This document shows positions 1-8,771 of a stretch of DNA of 47,239 nucleotides, one piece after another. The notes below the pieces were generated by a model. It saw only the letters and a list, made by a program, of their open reading frames with translations. It was not told the DNA's origin and made no database searches. This DNA comes from Longimicrobiales bacterium (GTDB lineage Bacteria > Gemmatimonadota > Gemmatimonadetes > Longimicrobiales > Gaopeijiaceae). The DNA lies in contig JANQNV010000017.1 in assembly GCA_028279425.1 (NCBI GenBank), positions 1 to 47,239 of the forward strand, given 5' to 3'. Within the stretch, counting starts at the first letter, position 1; each line of letters opens with the position of its first letter. The position numbers and the translations under genes are program-made.

Positions 1-47
1 GCCGCGAAGACCCCGCTCAGAAGCAGCGGGAGGACCGCTCGGGTCAC
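1..47 (-). CDS. Start of a secreted protein, cut by window edge
   Basis: Only the first 15 complete codons are visible. A GTG at 47 overlaps the TGA of the upstream oxidoreductase as GTGA, which suggests translational coupling. The residues read VTRAVLPLLLSGVFA: one Arg followed by a hydrophobic run, as expected for the start of a signal peptide. The remainder lies outside the window, so no function can be given. The coupling suggests it is the next member of the minus-strand operon. The alternative is that this is untranslated sequence that reads open by chance. Confidence 0.4.
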   Translation of the reverse strand, partial: MTRAVLPLLLSGVFA

Positions 48-1363
48 AGCACCTGGGTGACCCCGGGAATCGGGACCGCGTAGCGGCCGTCGGCGTCCGG
101 AAGCACCGGGGGCGGAGCGTCGAAGGCGAAGCGCTCCGGCATCAACGAGCGCTCCGAGGCCAGCGCCTCGTCCCACTCCACCACCTGCCCCGAATACGTG
201 GCCATGCGCCCGAGGATCGCCGTCATGGTGGCCTCGGCCCCTCGGTCGGCATCGGCGAAGCGGTACTCGCCGGCCGCGATGGCGGCGAAGAGTTCGTCGT
301 GCTCGACCTGATAGGGGTTCGGGTCGCCCTCGTCGTCGTGTTCGAACAAGACGTGGCCACGGGCCGACAAGATGCGCCCGGGTTCGGGCGCCACCCCGTT
401 GGTGCCATGGAACGCCTCCGACACGCGCCGGGCGGTGTTGGGCATGTGCCGGCACTGGCTCAACACCCGCGCGCCCGCGGCGTACTCGAGTTCGACGAAA
501 TGGTGATCGAAGATCTCGCCGTGGTCGGGCCCGTTTCGGATCTCTCGCCCCCCCTGACCCTGCGCCCGCACCGGCGGGCCACCGAGCACCCAGTTGGCCA
601 CGTCGAGATTGTGGATGTGTTGCTCCACGATGTGGTCGCCGCACAGCCAGGTGAAGTAGTACCAGTTGCGCATCTGGTACTCCATTTCGCTCTGGCCGGG
701 CTCGCGCTCCCGCACCCACACGCCCCCGTCGTTCCAGTAGACGCGGCCGAGTACGATGTCGCCGATCATGCCCGCGTGGAGCCGCTGCACCCACTCCCGA
801 TACACCGTCTGGTAGTGGCGCTGGAGTCCCACCACGACGTTGAGTCGAGCCTCCTTGGCGCGCGCAGCCGCCGCGATCACCGTTCGCACGCCGGGAGCGT
901 CCGTCGCGACCGGCTTCTCCATGAAGACGTGCTTGCCGGCGTCGACCGCGGCCGCGAAGTGGAGTGGCCGAAACCCGGGCGGGGTCGCGAGAAGCACCAC
1001 ATCGACGAGGGGGAGCACCTTCTCGTAGGCGTCGAAGCCCGCGAACCGTCGCGACTCGGGCACGTCGATGCGAGGCGAGAGGTCGACGCCTCCCGACCAG
1101 CTGTCGTCGGCCGCGTCCATGAGGTTGGCGTAGCTGCTTTCTACGCGGTCGGCGAAGGCGTCGGCCATGGCCACGAGCTGCACGTCCTGCTGCGTGCTCA
1201 ACGCCTGCACGGCGGCGCCCGTGCCGCGTCCCCCACACCCGATGAGCCCGATCCGAATCGGGTTCGCCCCGGACGGCTGCGCCCGCAGAGGACGCGCATC
1301 GGGAAGGGCGATCCCGCCGATCGCCGCGGCCGCCCCGGCCTTCACGAAGTCACGCCGTCTCAT
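44..1363 (-). CDS. Tat-exported Gfo/Idh/MocA family oxidoreductase
   Basis: A 439-residue NAD(P)-dependent sugar or polyol oxidoreductase-like protein. The N-terminus MRRRDFVKAG is a twin-arginine signal (RRxFxK) followed by a hydrophobic Ala/Gly stretch and an RAQ cleavage-like site near residue 29. It is therefore probably exported folded, with its cofactor bound. The Rossmann motif IGCGGRGTG lies at about 41-49, and the EKP motif, whose Lys is catalytic in this family, at 149-151. The C-terminal half is the alpha/beta dimerisation domain typical of the family. A strong ribosome site, AGGAGGTGA, precedes the ATG by three bases. It lies 80 bp downstream of the FGE-like gene in the same direction. 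The substrate cannot be told; exported family members often act on glycans or glycosides. Confidence 0.88.
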   Translation of the reverse strand: MRRRDFVKAGAAAAIGGIALPDARPLRAQPSGANPIRIGLIGCGGRGTGAAVQALSTQQDVQLVAMADAFADRVESSYANLMDAADDSWSGGVDLSPRIDVPESRRFAGFDAYEKVLPLVDVVLLATPPGFRPLHFAAAVDAGKHVFMEKPVATDAPGVRTVIAAAARAKEARLNVVVGLQRHYQTVYREWVQRLHAGMIGDIVLGRVYWNDGGVWVREREPGQSEMEYQMRNWYYFTWLCGDHIVEQHIHNLDVANWVLGGPPVRAQGQGGREIRNGPDHGEIFDHHFVELEYAAGARVLSQCRHMPNTARRVSEAFHGTNGVAPEPGRILSARGHVLFEHDDEGDPNPYQVEHDELFAAIAAGEYRFADADRGAEATMTAILGRMATYSGQVVEWDEALASERSLMPERFAFDAPPPVLPDADGRYAVPIPGVTQVL

Positions 1364-1443
1364 CGCTCACCTCCTGGAGCGGCCCTCGGGCAGGCCCAAG
1401 CGCCGGGTGGATCTCTGTCGCGGACGGCGAATGTAGGATCGCC

Positions 1444-2568
1444 TCAGGGCCGGGGCGAGGCCGCCGGATCGCCCAGGGCGGAATCGAACCACGCCGCCGC
1501 GCGCGACGGATCGACGGGCGCCCCGGGAATCACGATGCGAAACCCGATGTGAGGGGCGTCGGTGTTCCACCACCGGCTCTTGGGGATCTGGGGGTCGCGC
1601 CGCTTCCACGCGCGCTGCTCCGGAAGGCGCTCGGCGCAACGGAGGCGACTCGCGGGATCGTCGAAGGCCCCGCCTCGCACCACGCCGCGACCCCGCACGA
1701 TGTCGCCGAGCTCGGGCAGCGCCACCGTCGCGAACGACCCCGTCTCAGCCGCTGCCCCGGCCGAACCGGCGGGCGCGTCGGTTCCCCCGCTATCCGCGGC
1801 GACCCGCGCGGCGTAGGCCCCGGCGTCGAAGTCGTCGACGACCCACTCCGCGACGTTGCCCTGCATGTCGAAGAGCCCCCACGCGTTCGGGTCGCGCTCG
1901 CCGACGGGGTGCGGCGTGCCCTCACTGTTCGTCTCGAACCAGGCTCGCGTATCGAGGTCGTGGGTCGCATCCATCGCCGCCCCGGCGCGGCAGGCGTACT
2001 CCCACTCCGCCTCCGAAGGCAGCCGCACGAACCGTCCCGTCTTGCGCGACAGCCACTGAGCGAAGCGCAGGGCGTTGTAGCGGGTCAGGCCGGTGGCCGG
2101 GTGACCCGCCCCACCCATCCCGTGCGCGGGGTCCTCGTAGGGAGGCGAGGGCCGGGTCACGGCGTCGGCCGAGAAGGCCGCGTCCGGCGACGCCGACACG
2201 TCGGTGTCGAACTCCCGGTGCCGGAACGGGGCGTAGGCGGCCTGAGTCACCTCGTGGGCGCTCATCCAGAACCCCGCGACGATCACACCGTGCACCGGGC
2301 CCTCGTCATCGTCGCGGCCGGCTTCGTCCATCGGGCTACCCATGCGGAAGGAGCCCCCTGGCACCCAGACGAAGTCGATCGACTGATCCGTGCCGGGGAT
2401 CTCGACGACCATCCGCTCGCCCGGCTGCTGCGCCGAGACACCGGCCGGGATCGCGACTGCGACCCCGGCTGCAAGTGCGAGCGCTCCGGCTACGGACGCA
2501 CACACACCGACCACAGGATTCGCCCCCGCCGGGAGCGGCGACACACCCGGAGCCGACCTCGACATCAT
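1444..2568 (-). CDS. Formylglycine-generating enzyme-like (SUMF1 domain) secreted protein
   Basis: A 374-residue protein with an N-terminal hydrophobic segment (about 20-47) ending ...SAQQ, then an FGE-sulfatase/SUMF1 fold. Landmarks are VPGGSFRMGS near 70, a SEAEWEYACRAG block, a GNVAEWV block, VVRGGAF, and a closing GFR. True sulfatase-activating enzymes carry a Cys pair just after the GGS(F/Y) motif. Here that position reads GGAFDDPAS with no Cys; the nearby RCAER Cys aligns with a non-catalytic one. It is thus more likely a structural or ligand-binding member than an active formylglycine generator. Its ATG overlaps the stop of the M14 peptidase gene as ATGA. No sulfatase gene is seen in the window. 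Confidence 0.85.
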   Translation of the reverse strand: MMSRSAPGVSPLPAGANPVVGVCASVAGALALAAGVAVAIPAGVSAQQPGERMVVEIPGTDQSIDFVWVPGGSFRMGSPMDEAGRDDDEGPVHGVIVAGFWMSAHEVTQAAYAPFRHREFDTDVSASPDAAFSADAVTRPSPPYEDPAHGMGGAGHPATGLTRYNALRFAQWLSRKTGRFVRLPSEAEWEYACRAGAAMDATHDLDTRAWFETNSEGTPHPVGERDPNAWGLFDMQGNVAEWVVDDFDAGAYAARVAADSGGTDAPAGSAGAAAETGSFATVALPELGDIVRGRGVVRGGAFDDPASRLRCAERLPEQRAWKRRDPQIPKSRWWNTDAPHIGFRIVIPGAPVDPSRAAAWFDSALGDPAASPRP

Positions 2569-4163
2569 CCGGCGGGCACCCGCACGATCGGATACTCCCC
2601 ACCCTCGAGGTAGCGATTCAGGAGTGCCCAGTTCACGAGGCCGTCGTCGGACCGCGGTTCGAGGAGGTAGAAGGCGAGGCGTCCGAGCGGCTGCGCGACG
2701 TCGACCCGCACCGTGCCCGCCGGCAGTGTCCGCTGTTCAGTGCGCCACGTGCCGAACAACTCCACCTCGTTGTGGCCCTGGAAGGGCCGCTCCGACACCG
2801 AGGTGGAGTCGATCGCGAAGACCTCCACCTGCTGCACGAGGTCATCGGCGAGGGGGGTCGTCTCGACCCCATGCGCCGCGAGGCGGTCGAGCGCCGGCGC
2901 CACCTCGGCCGGGACGAAGTAGGTGGCCGGCGCGGTCTCTTCGTGCGTCGCCGCGAAGGTGCCGTACTCCCGCATCTCGGTGGGCGTCACCACATCGCGG
3001 CGCTTCAACATCAACTGGCCCGACCAGGGATTGCGCTCTTCGTCGACCTCACCCATGAGGATCGTCGAGAGGGTGTCGGCGGCCGCAAACGTCGCGCGGG
3101 TGGGCAGCACGCGGCCCACGACGGAGGCGTCGGCCGCTGCGACGGTGCTTCGGATCCGGTCGGCGTCGAGCACGGCCCAATCGAGGATCTCGTCGACGAA
3201 CCACCGCGTGGCCTTCACGCGGTCCTCGAAGGTGGCGTAGGAATACGCCTCGCCGAGGATGGCGAAACGGTTGCGAAGGCCGATGTAGTTGTTGTTGAAG
3301 CGGGGGCGGTGGTCGAAGGTGTACCACCCCACCTCGCCGTCGTCGGTGAGACGGGTGTTTCCGTAGAGGTAGGTGTGCCAGCCGTAGGTCTCGAGGATCC
3401 CCTGCGAGACCATCGGAAGTGCCCGATCCCGCAGCAGCGTATCGATCCCGGTGTCGACGCCCGGGTGGAGCGGCGGGGAGTAGGTCAGGTGGTAGGCATG
3501 ACGCGAGCCGTTGGTGGTGTGCAGGTCGACAGCCACCTCCGGGTCGTAGCGGTTCATCATCGACACGACCGAGCGGGCCTCGGGCGAGTCGAGCTTCATG
3601 TGGTCGCGATTCAGGTCGAGGCCCATCGCGTTGGGTCGCTGCCCCATGCCCGCGATCGGCCCGTGCTGTCTCGGTCGGTTGGTCAGCGTGACCCGCTCGT
3701 TGCCGTCGGCGTTGTAGAGGGGCGTCACCAGCAGCACGAGGTCGTCGGTCCAGGCGGCCGGAGCGGCGTCGGAGGCCAGATCCCGCAGGAGCATCTGCAG
3801 CGCCTCCTTTCCGGGCACCTCACCCGCGTGGATGTTGCCCTGCAGGTAGACGCGCAGCTTTCCACTCGACCGCACCGTCTCGGGAGAGGGGTCCGGCACG
3901 CCGACCACGACCATCGGGATGGCCCGGCCTTCGTGACTGTAGCCCATCGTCACGAGATGCATGTCCGAGCGGCGCGACACCACGGCCTCGAGGAATCCCA
4001 CGACGTCGTCGTAGCGACTCGTCTCGACCCAGCCCGACGCTTCGGCCCGCGTGGGCAGCGTCGTGGCATCGAGGGTGCGCTGGGCCGCCGCGGGATCGGG
4101 CGACAGCGCGCCGGCGCAGATGGGGAAGAGAGCGACGAAGGCGAGAGGGCGGAGGGACCGCAT
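2565..4163 (-). CDS. Secreted M14-family zinc carboxypeptidase
   Basis: A 532-residue M14 metallopeptidase-like protein, predicted to remove C-terminal residues from peptides or peptidoglycan stems outside the cytoplasm. The signal peptide is residues 1-28, ending DPAAAQ. The zinc ligands are visible as the HAGE motif (H112, E115) and H215 in VDLHTT. NRDH near 185-188 matches the substrate-binding Arg region, and the Glu of LGEAYSY is a candidate catalytic base. The catalytic domain fills about residues 30-330; the C-terminal 200 residues form an accessory region I do not recognise. I chose the ATG at 4163 (GGAAG ribosome site, signal peptide directly after) over an in-frame GTG at 4187. It is followed by the FGE-like gene with a 4-bp overlap. 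Confidence 0.87.
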   Translation of the reverse strand: MRSLRPLAFVALFPICAGALSPDPAAAQRTLDATTLPTRAEASGWVETSRYDDVVGFLEAVVSRRSDMHLVTMGYSHEGRAIPMVVVGVPDPSPETVRSSGKLRVYLQGNIHAGEVPGKEALQMLLRDLASDAAPAAWTDDLVLLVTPLYNADGNERVTLTNRPRQHGPIAGMGQRPNAMGLDLNRDHMKLDSPEARSVVSMMNRYDPEVAVDLHTTNGSRHAYHLTYSPPLHPGVDTGIDTLLRDRALPMVSQGILETYGWHTYLYGNTRLTDDGEVGWYTFDHRPRFNNNYIGLRNRFAILGEAYSYATFEDRVKATRWFVDEILDWAVLDADRIRSTVAAADASVVGRVLPTRATFAAADTLSTILMGEVDEERNPWSGQLMLKRRDVVTPTEMREYGTFAATHEETAPATYFVPAEVAPALDRLAAHGVETTPLADDLVQQVEVFAIDSTSVSERPFQGHNEVELFGTWRTEQRTLPAGTVRVDVAQPLGRLAFYLLEPRSDDGLVNWALLNRYLEGGEYPIVRVPAG

Positions 4164-4177
4164 CGGGCTTCCAGCGA

Positions 4178-4222
4178 GAGGTGGCACCAGGGGCGAAACG
4201 ACTAGGCCGAAGGTACCACCTC
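4178..4222 (-). terminator. Hairpin between anti-sigma and peptidase genes
   Basis: Arms GAGGTGG-C-ACC (4178-4188) and GGT-A-CCACCTC (4212-4222) pair with one mismatch across a loop of about 23 bases. The hairpin begins at the anti-sigma stop codon. The loop is long and there is no T-run, so it may be a weak terminator, an attenuator or an RNA processing site rather than a strong stop. It marks the only likely break in the minus-strand gene run. Confidence 0.3.
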
Positions 4223-5858
4223 AGCGGATCGTTGCCAGCAGGCGGGCCAGCGCCTCGGCCGACAACGGACCGTCGAGGGCTGCCCACCCCCCGTTGAAGG
4301 GAGCGAGCGCACGCGCCCACGTCTCGTCGTCGCCGTCCGGTGCGCCCGTCGGTGCGCCGGGGGGCGGCTCGACGGGCTCCGTGCCACCCACCGCAGGACC
4401 TGCGACCCGGAGTTCGACGAGCCGGCCGTCCGGCAGGCGTTGACGCGACAGGAGCCCCGCCTGCCCCGGCCACACCTCGGTCCAGCGTAGCTCTTCGATC
4501 CGGAGCCCCTCGATCACGAGCGACCGTTCACCCGATACGTCGCCCGAGCCGGCGCCCCGCTGGCGCACCTCGCCGGACGGGAGACGCGGGGCGGTCGGCG
4601 CCGCACCCCGCCGGAAGCCCGGCGGCGCGATGCTCGACGACTCCGAGCGCTGTGCCACGGCCCGCTCCCGGAGCTCCCCCGTGAGGCCTCGCAGATCTGC
4701 GGCGGGTGAGGATGGGGTTGTGGCCGGGGGCGTGGCCAAAGAGTCGAGGCGATCCAGGAGGCGCTCGGCGCGCTGATCCGCCGACGCCACCGCCTCGTCG
4801 GGCTGATCGCCGAGCGGAGGGGCGACGACGAGCTCGGCGGAGTCGACACGCTGGGCTGCAGGGTCGAGTTCGTCGGATCGGAGAGCGATCTCGCTTGCGA
4901 GCTCCGTAGGCGGCGGCGTCACCGACGAGGGGACCCGCACGAGCGGCGACTCGGGCGAGGCCGACGAGGGCGGGGCGACAGCGGCCACCGTGACTTCGCC
5001 CGGCGCGGCTTGCCCCGGTGCAGGGGCCGCGGCTCCGTCGGCGGCTATGGGACGGCGCGCCAACGCCGCACCGGTGGGGGTGGTGCCGGCTGCGGGGTCC
5101 GCGGTCAGGGGCGAGGCCGCCGCCGGTCGGGAAGGCTCCGGGCCCGTGGCATCGGCAGCGCCGGCGGCAACCCCGGGGGCATCGGTGACCCCGGGGGCAT
5201 CGACCATGCCCGCGTCACCGGTACGCGTGACTTCGGCCGGCGCAGCGTCGGTCGCCACCACCGCGCCCGCGGCCGCCGCTTCCGCGCCCCCACCACCGCC
5301 CGCCGTCGACCGAGCCACCGGCGCGTCGCCCCAGGCACCCACCCCGTACCCTACCCCGAGTGACAGCACGACCGCCGCGGCCCACCCCCAACGGGCACGT
5401 CGTTCCACAGAGCCGACACCAGGAGCGGCGTCCGCGCCGGCATCCAGCCGAGCGTTCGATCCCCCGCCCGGCGCAGCCGACGGATCCGACGCCCCCGCTG
5501 CACCCGACCTCGACTCCAGCACCCGCGCGCGGGCCTCCAGCTCTTCGAACGACACCCCTCCGTGGGGTGCGCTCGAGCCGTAGGGTGCGCCCGAGCGGCG
5601 GGGTGCGCCCGAGCCCTCGGACCCGCTCGAGCCCTCGGGCGCCCCCAGGCCGACCTGCAGAATCGACGAGGCCCGCTCGCGTACGGCCGCCTCCACCGCG
5701 AGCCGATCTCGGCAGGCCGGGCACACCTCGAGGTGCCGCCGGACCTCTTCGGCGCGCCCGGCCCCGAGCGCATCGACCTGGCCGTCGAGGAAGGCGTGGA
5801 GCTCCCCTCCGCTCAGATGCGGCTGCGCCGCCGCTCGCCCGTCATCCATCGGCCGCAT
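4221..5858 (-). CDS. Membrane anti-sigma factor with zinc-finger (zf-HC2) domain
   Basis: A 545-residue protein encoded directly after the ECF sigma gene. Residues 10-50 hold the zinc-binding anti-sigma motif HLEVCPAC (HxxxCxxC), which in this family clamps the sigma factor. One transmembrane helix follows near residues 155-178, in the stretch ending VGYGVGAWG. The rest, about 300 residues, is an Ala/Pro/Gly/Thr-rich low-complexity region predicted to be extracytoplasmic. A compact end domain (about 455-545) contains paired strands around LVIEGLRIEELRW. The start was chosen at 5858 because GAGGAG lies six bases before that ATG; it overlaps the sigma stop. It is much longer than usual anti-sigma factors (about 200-300 residues), and the periplasmic part may sense the signal. 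Confidence 0.85.
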   Translation of the reverse strand: MRPMDDGRAAAQPHLSGGELHAFLDGQVDALGAGRAEEVRRHLEVCPACRDRLAVEAAVRERASSILQVGLGAPEGSSGSEGSGAPRRSGAPYGSSAPHGGVSFEELEARARVLESRSGAAGASDPSAAPGGGSNARLDAGADAAPGVGSVERRARWGWAAAVVLSLGVGYGVGAWGDAPVARSTAGGGGGAEAAAAGAVVATDAAPAEVTRTGDAGMVDAPGVTDAPGVAAGAADATGPEPSRPAAASPLTADPAAGTTPTGAALARRPIAADGAAAPAPGQAAPGEVTVAAVAPPSSASPESPLVRVPSSVTPPPTELASEIALRSDELDPAAQRVDSAELVVAPPLGDQPDEAVASADQRAERLLDRLDSLATPPATTPSSPAADLRGLTGELRERAVAQRSESSSIAPPGFRRGAAPTAPRLPSGEVRQRGAGSGDVSGERSLVIEGLRIEELRWTEVWPGQAGLLSRQRLPDGRLVELRVAGPAVGGTEPVEPPPGAPTGAPDGDDETWARALAPFNGGWAALDGPLSAEALARLLATIR

Positions 5859-6348
5859 GGTCGTTCTCCTCGATTCCGTAAGCGGCGACGAGTCGCTTCC
5901 GCGCCCGCGCCAGCGTGGTTCCGACCGCCCCGGCCGAGAGTCCCGTTCGGTCGGCGATCTCGCCGTAGTCCAACCCCGCGTCCCACAACAGCAGCACCTC
6001 GCGGTCCCGCTCCCCGAGACGATCGAGCGCATCGCGCACCCGGCGTCGGCGCTGCGCCTCGGCCGCCACCTCGAGTGGATCCGGACGGGGGTCGACCTCC
6101 GAGAGTCCGCCTTCGATCACGGCCAAGTGGTCGCGGCGCCGGAGCGCGGTCCGCGCCTCGTCCCGCGCAAGGTTCGCCGCCACCTGGAAGAGCCACGCCC
6201 GGGGCCGGCGAGGCTGCTCGCGAAGAGCCCGCACGAACACCTCCTGCGCCAGCTCACGCGCGCGCTCCACATCCCACACCTTCCCCTGCAGAAAGCGTAC
6301 GAGCCCCGGGAAGGTGCTTCGGTAGATCTCGGCCCAGTCGTTGCTCAC
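5842..6348 (-). CDS. ECF-type RNA polymerase sigma factor
   Basis: A 168-residue ECF sigma factor. Region 2 covers about residues 8-75, with the conserved ARELAQEVFVRAL segment followed by AWLFQVAANLARDEAR. Region 4 is the helix-turn-helix near 110-155, with RDREVLLLWDAGLDYGEIADRTGLS-type spacing and an ARARKRL end. The start is taken as the GTG at 6348, which has AGGAGAG 8-9 bases upstream and begins VSNDWAEIY; a longer frame adds a basic, non-conserved N-terminus. It sits 25 bp after the VIT/VWA gene and overlaps the anti-sigma gene by 17 bp, so the pair is translationally coupled. The target promoters are unknown, but autoregulation of this operon is usual in the family. Confidence 0.9.
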   Translation of the reverse strand: MSNDWAEIYRSTFPGLVRFLQGKVWDVERARELAQEVFVRALREQPRRPRAWLFQVAANLARDEARTALRRRDHLAVIEGGLSEVDPRPDPLEVAAEAQRRRRVRDALDRLGERDREVLLLWDAGLDYGEIADRTGLSAGAVGTTLARARKRLVAAYGIEENDHAADG

Positions 6349-6373
6349 GGCGTCGTCTCTCTCCTGGTCGGAC

Positions 6374-8623
6374 TCAGCGCCCGCGCCCGAACGCCTCGGC
6401 CAGCGACGCGCGGCTCTGCGCATCGAGGGCTGCCCGACCGCCTTCGTCGACCCGCAGGCGCAAGCCCTGGCCGGACACCTCGACGCGTCCCAATCCGAAG
6501 ACCGGCTCGAGTTCGGGCAGGAGCGCCACCACCTCGAACCAGGCGTCGCTGAAGCGCTCCACCGTCAGCGTCGGTTCGTCGCCGCCCTGGGCCCCCTGCC
6601 CCACCTCGACCCATACCCCGTCGTCGAGGCGGAGGACGCGCCCCGCGAGCACCACCTGATCGGCGCCGGACTCACCGCGGATTTCGCGCACCAGATCGGC
6701 GAGCTCGTCGGCCCGGTCGGCCTGACGGAAGCGGCGCGACTGCTCGGCCATGCGAACGGCCTCGGCGCCCGTCCCCCTCGAGACCACCTGCTGCACGCGT
6801 CGGGCGCCGCCGATGCCCCGGAGTCCAGTCTCCGAAGAGGCGGCCGCCGGTCGCCCCCGCAGCGAGGCGGCATCGACGACCACCTCCGGCTCTTGTACGA
6901 GGATGCTCGTGAACGGGCTCGGCAAGCCGTACCGCAGGGCCGTCTGTCGGATCTCGTCGATGAGTTCGGGCGATTCGCCCTCGGTCCAGAGCTGACGCGT
7001 CAGGTGTCCGATCTTCCGGGCTCCCCACAGCCGCGGCAGCGCGGCGTGTGCCGTCTGCCCTGCGGGGAAGTCGGCCACGGTCTCCACCCGACGCAATTCG
7101 CCCGCGCTCCGACCCTCGATCACCACGCGGCCGCGCCCCTCGCCGGCGTAGCGCGCGAGCAGAACGAGCGACTCTCCGGCGAAGACGTCGGGAATGTGGA
7201 CCGGATACCAGTCCGAGATCGCGACGGGCGACGCGGCGATGCGCAGATCGGTCAGGACCGGATGCGAGATCCGCGATGCGAGCAGCGACAGCGGCCGCTC
7301 CACATCTTCGCCGGGTTCGACGTACTGGGTCGTGCCCCGGGTCGAGGCCGACAGCCGATCCAGCAGGCCGGTATTCACATCGTGCCCGACACCGAAGGCG
7401 AAGACCCGGAAGCGACCGCGACGACGCTCGGCCGCGCCACTGATGCGGGCCGGGTCCCGCTCCCCGACGGTGGGCAGACCATCGGTCAGGAACACCACGA
7501 CCGGCAGTCTCTCCCGCCCAGGAGCCTCCTCGAAAGCCGCCTCGAGGGCCCCGTCGATGTTGGTGCCCCCATCGGCCCTCAGTCCGTCGATCCAGCTCCG
7601 AGCGTCGGCCAGCGCCGCCTCGTCGCGGTATCGCCACCCGCAGTCCAGCCGGTCGACGGCGTTGCTGAACGAGATCAGCCGGAAGCGATCGTCGGGTCGG
7701 AGCGTCTCGAGGAGGCCACCTACGGCCGCCTTCGCCTGCTCGATCTTGGCGCCCGCCATCGAGCCGGACACGTCGACCACCACGACGACGTCGCGCGGCT
7801 CGGGGTCACGGGCGACATCGGGGGGTGTCACGCTGAGCAGCACGTAGCCGTCTTCACCCACAGGGCGGTGCGCGAGCACCGAGAGTCCCGCTACGTCGTC
7901 ACTCCGCGGCAGGAACACCGAGACCCGACCCCTCGCCTCGGGCACGTCGACCCAGAGTGTGTCGCTCTGCCGCTCGGCCTCGAGGGCGTGGGAGGGCGAA
8001 AACGGGTCGAGGAACTCCGACGCCGGTGTGACCGCCATGTGCAGGTAGACCGGCGCCGTCGAGAGGGTGCGCGCCGACGGTCGGCCGTCGCGGGTGGGGA
8101 GGGTGGGCCGGAGCGCACCCGACGTTCGAAAGTGGAGGCTCGCGCCTGCCGGCTCGAGGATCTGGGAATACCGCAGCGTCATCCGACGCCGTTGCCCCGG
8201 CTCGATCGGAAACACACGGGCCCGGAACAGCCCCTCGCCGACGTACTCCACCAGCGCCGGATCCGCCCGTCGACGAACGATGTCTTCGTAGATGCGGCGG
8301 GCCTCGTCGGCGTCGATGACCTCGCCCCGCAACTCCGTTTCGCCCTGGAACAGGGAGGCGCCGCTCAGCGCCGCGCCCGCGGGGAGGGGATAGAGGTAGT
8401 GGCCCTCGGCCACCTCGTCACCGGCGTTCTCGAACCACTCGTCGACCTCGACGGTGGCCACGTTGCCCTCCACGCCCACGGTAACCCGACTCTCGACCCG
8501 CTCGATGGCACCCATGCCCGGGCGCACCGGATCGATCCATCCCTGGGCGGCCAGCGTCCGCGGCTGCGCGAAGAGGGCCAACACTCCGGCGACCAGAAGG
8601 GACTCCACGATTCGGCGCGACAT
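6374..8623 (-). CDS. VIT and VWA domain-containing secreted protein
   Basis: A 749-residue protein with a signal peptide (1-27, ending TLAAQ). An N-terminal VIT domain (about 35-165) shows the usual WFENAGDEVAEGHYLYPLP and IYEDIVRRRADPALVEY signatures. A von Willebrand A domain (about 277-450) has an intact MIDAS metal site: DVSGS at 284-288, the Thr of GGTNIDGAL near 354, and LTDG near 379-382. This is the architecture of inter-alpha-trypsin-inhibitor-like proteins. In bacteria, these are envelope proteins often linked to adhesion or stress; no sortase signal or C-terminal membrane anchor is seen. The ribosome site GAGGTGATGT precedes the ATG. It heads the run of minus-strand genes that includes the ECF sigma/anti-sigma pair, which suggests that pair controls it. 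Confidence 0.9.
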   Translation of the reverse strand: MSRRIVESLLVAGVLALFAQPRTLAAQGWIDPVRPGMGAIERVESRVTVGVEGNVATVEVDEWFENAGDEVAEGHYLYPLPAGAALSGASLFQGETELRGEVIDADEARRIYEDIVRRRADPALVEYVGEGLFRARVFPIEPGQRRRMTLRYSQILEPAGASLHFRTSGALRPTLPTRDGRPSARTLSTAPVYLHMAVTPASEFLDPFSPSHALEAERQSDTLWVDVPEARGRVSVFLPRSDDVAGLSVLAHRPVGEDGYVLLSVTPPDVARDPEPRDVVVVVDVSGSMAGAKIEQAKAAVGGLLETLRPDDRFRLISFSNAVDRLDCGWRYRDEAALADARSWIDGLRADGGTNIDGALEAAFEEAPGRERLPVVVFLTDGLPTVGERDPARISGAAERRRGRFRVFAFGVGHDVNTGLLDRLSASTRGTTQYVEPGEDVERPLSLLASRISHPVLTDLRIAASPVAISDWYPVHIPDVFAGESLVLLARYAGEGRGRVVIEGRSAGELRRVETVADFPAGQTAHAALPRLWGARKIGHLTRQLWTEGESPELIDEIRQTALRYGLPSPFTSILVQEPEVVVDAASLRGRPAAASSETGLRGIGGARRVQQVVSRGTGAEAVRMAEQSRRFRQADRADELADLVREIRGESGADQVVLAGRVLRLDDGVWVEVGQGAQGGDEPTLTVERFSDAWFEVVALLPELEPVFGLGRVEVSGQGLRLRVDEGGRAALDAQSRASLAEAFGRGR

Positions 8624-8634
8624 ACATCACCTCG

Positions 8635-8658
8635 GGTTCGAGAATCGTCATTCGAACC
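8635..8658. promoter_or_regulatory. Inverted repeat upstream of the VIT/VWA gene
   Basis: Seven-base perfect arms GGTTCGA (8635-8641) and TCGAACC (8652-8658) are separated by 10 bases, in the untranslated leader just before the VIT/VWA ATG at 8623. The geometry fits a dimeric regulator site. It could also form a weak stem in the mRNA leader. No known regulator can be assigned. Confidence 0.35.
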
Positions 8659-8771
8659 GTATGACGTCCAGCCCGCCGAATCTTGCACACCTGCCCGGAC
8701 GCGTCGTCCGCGATCACCGGGCGCGCGGTCGTGGGGCGCGCGGCCGGCCATCGCCGACCGCGCCGTGGTCG

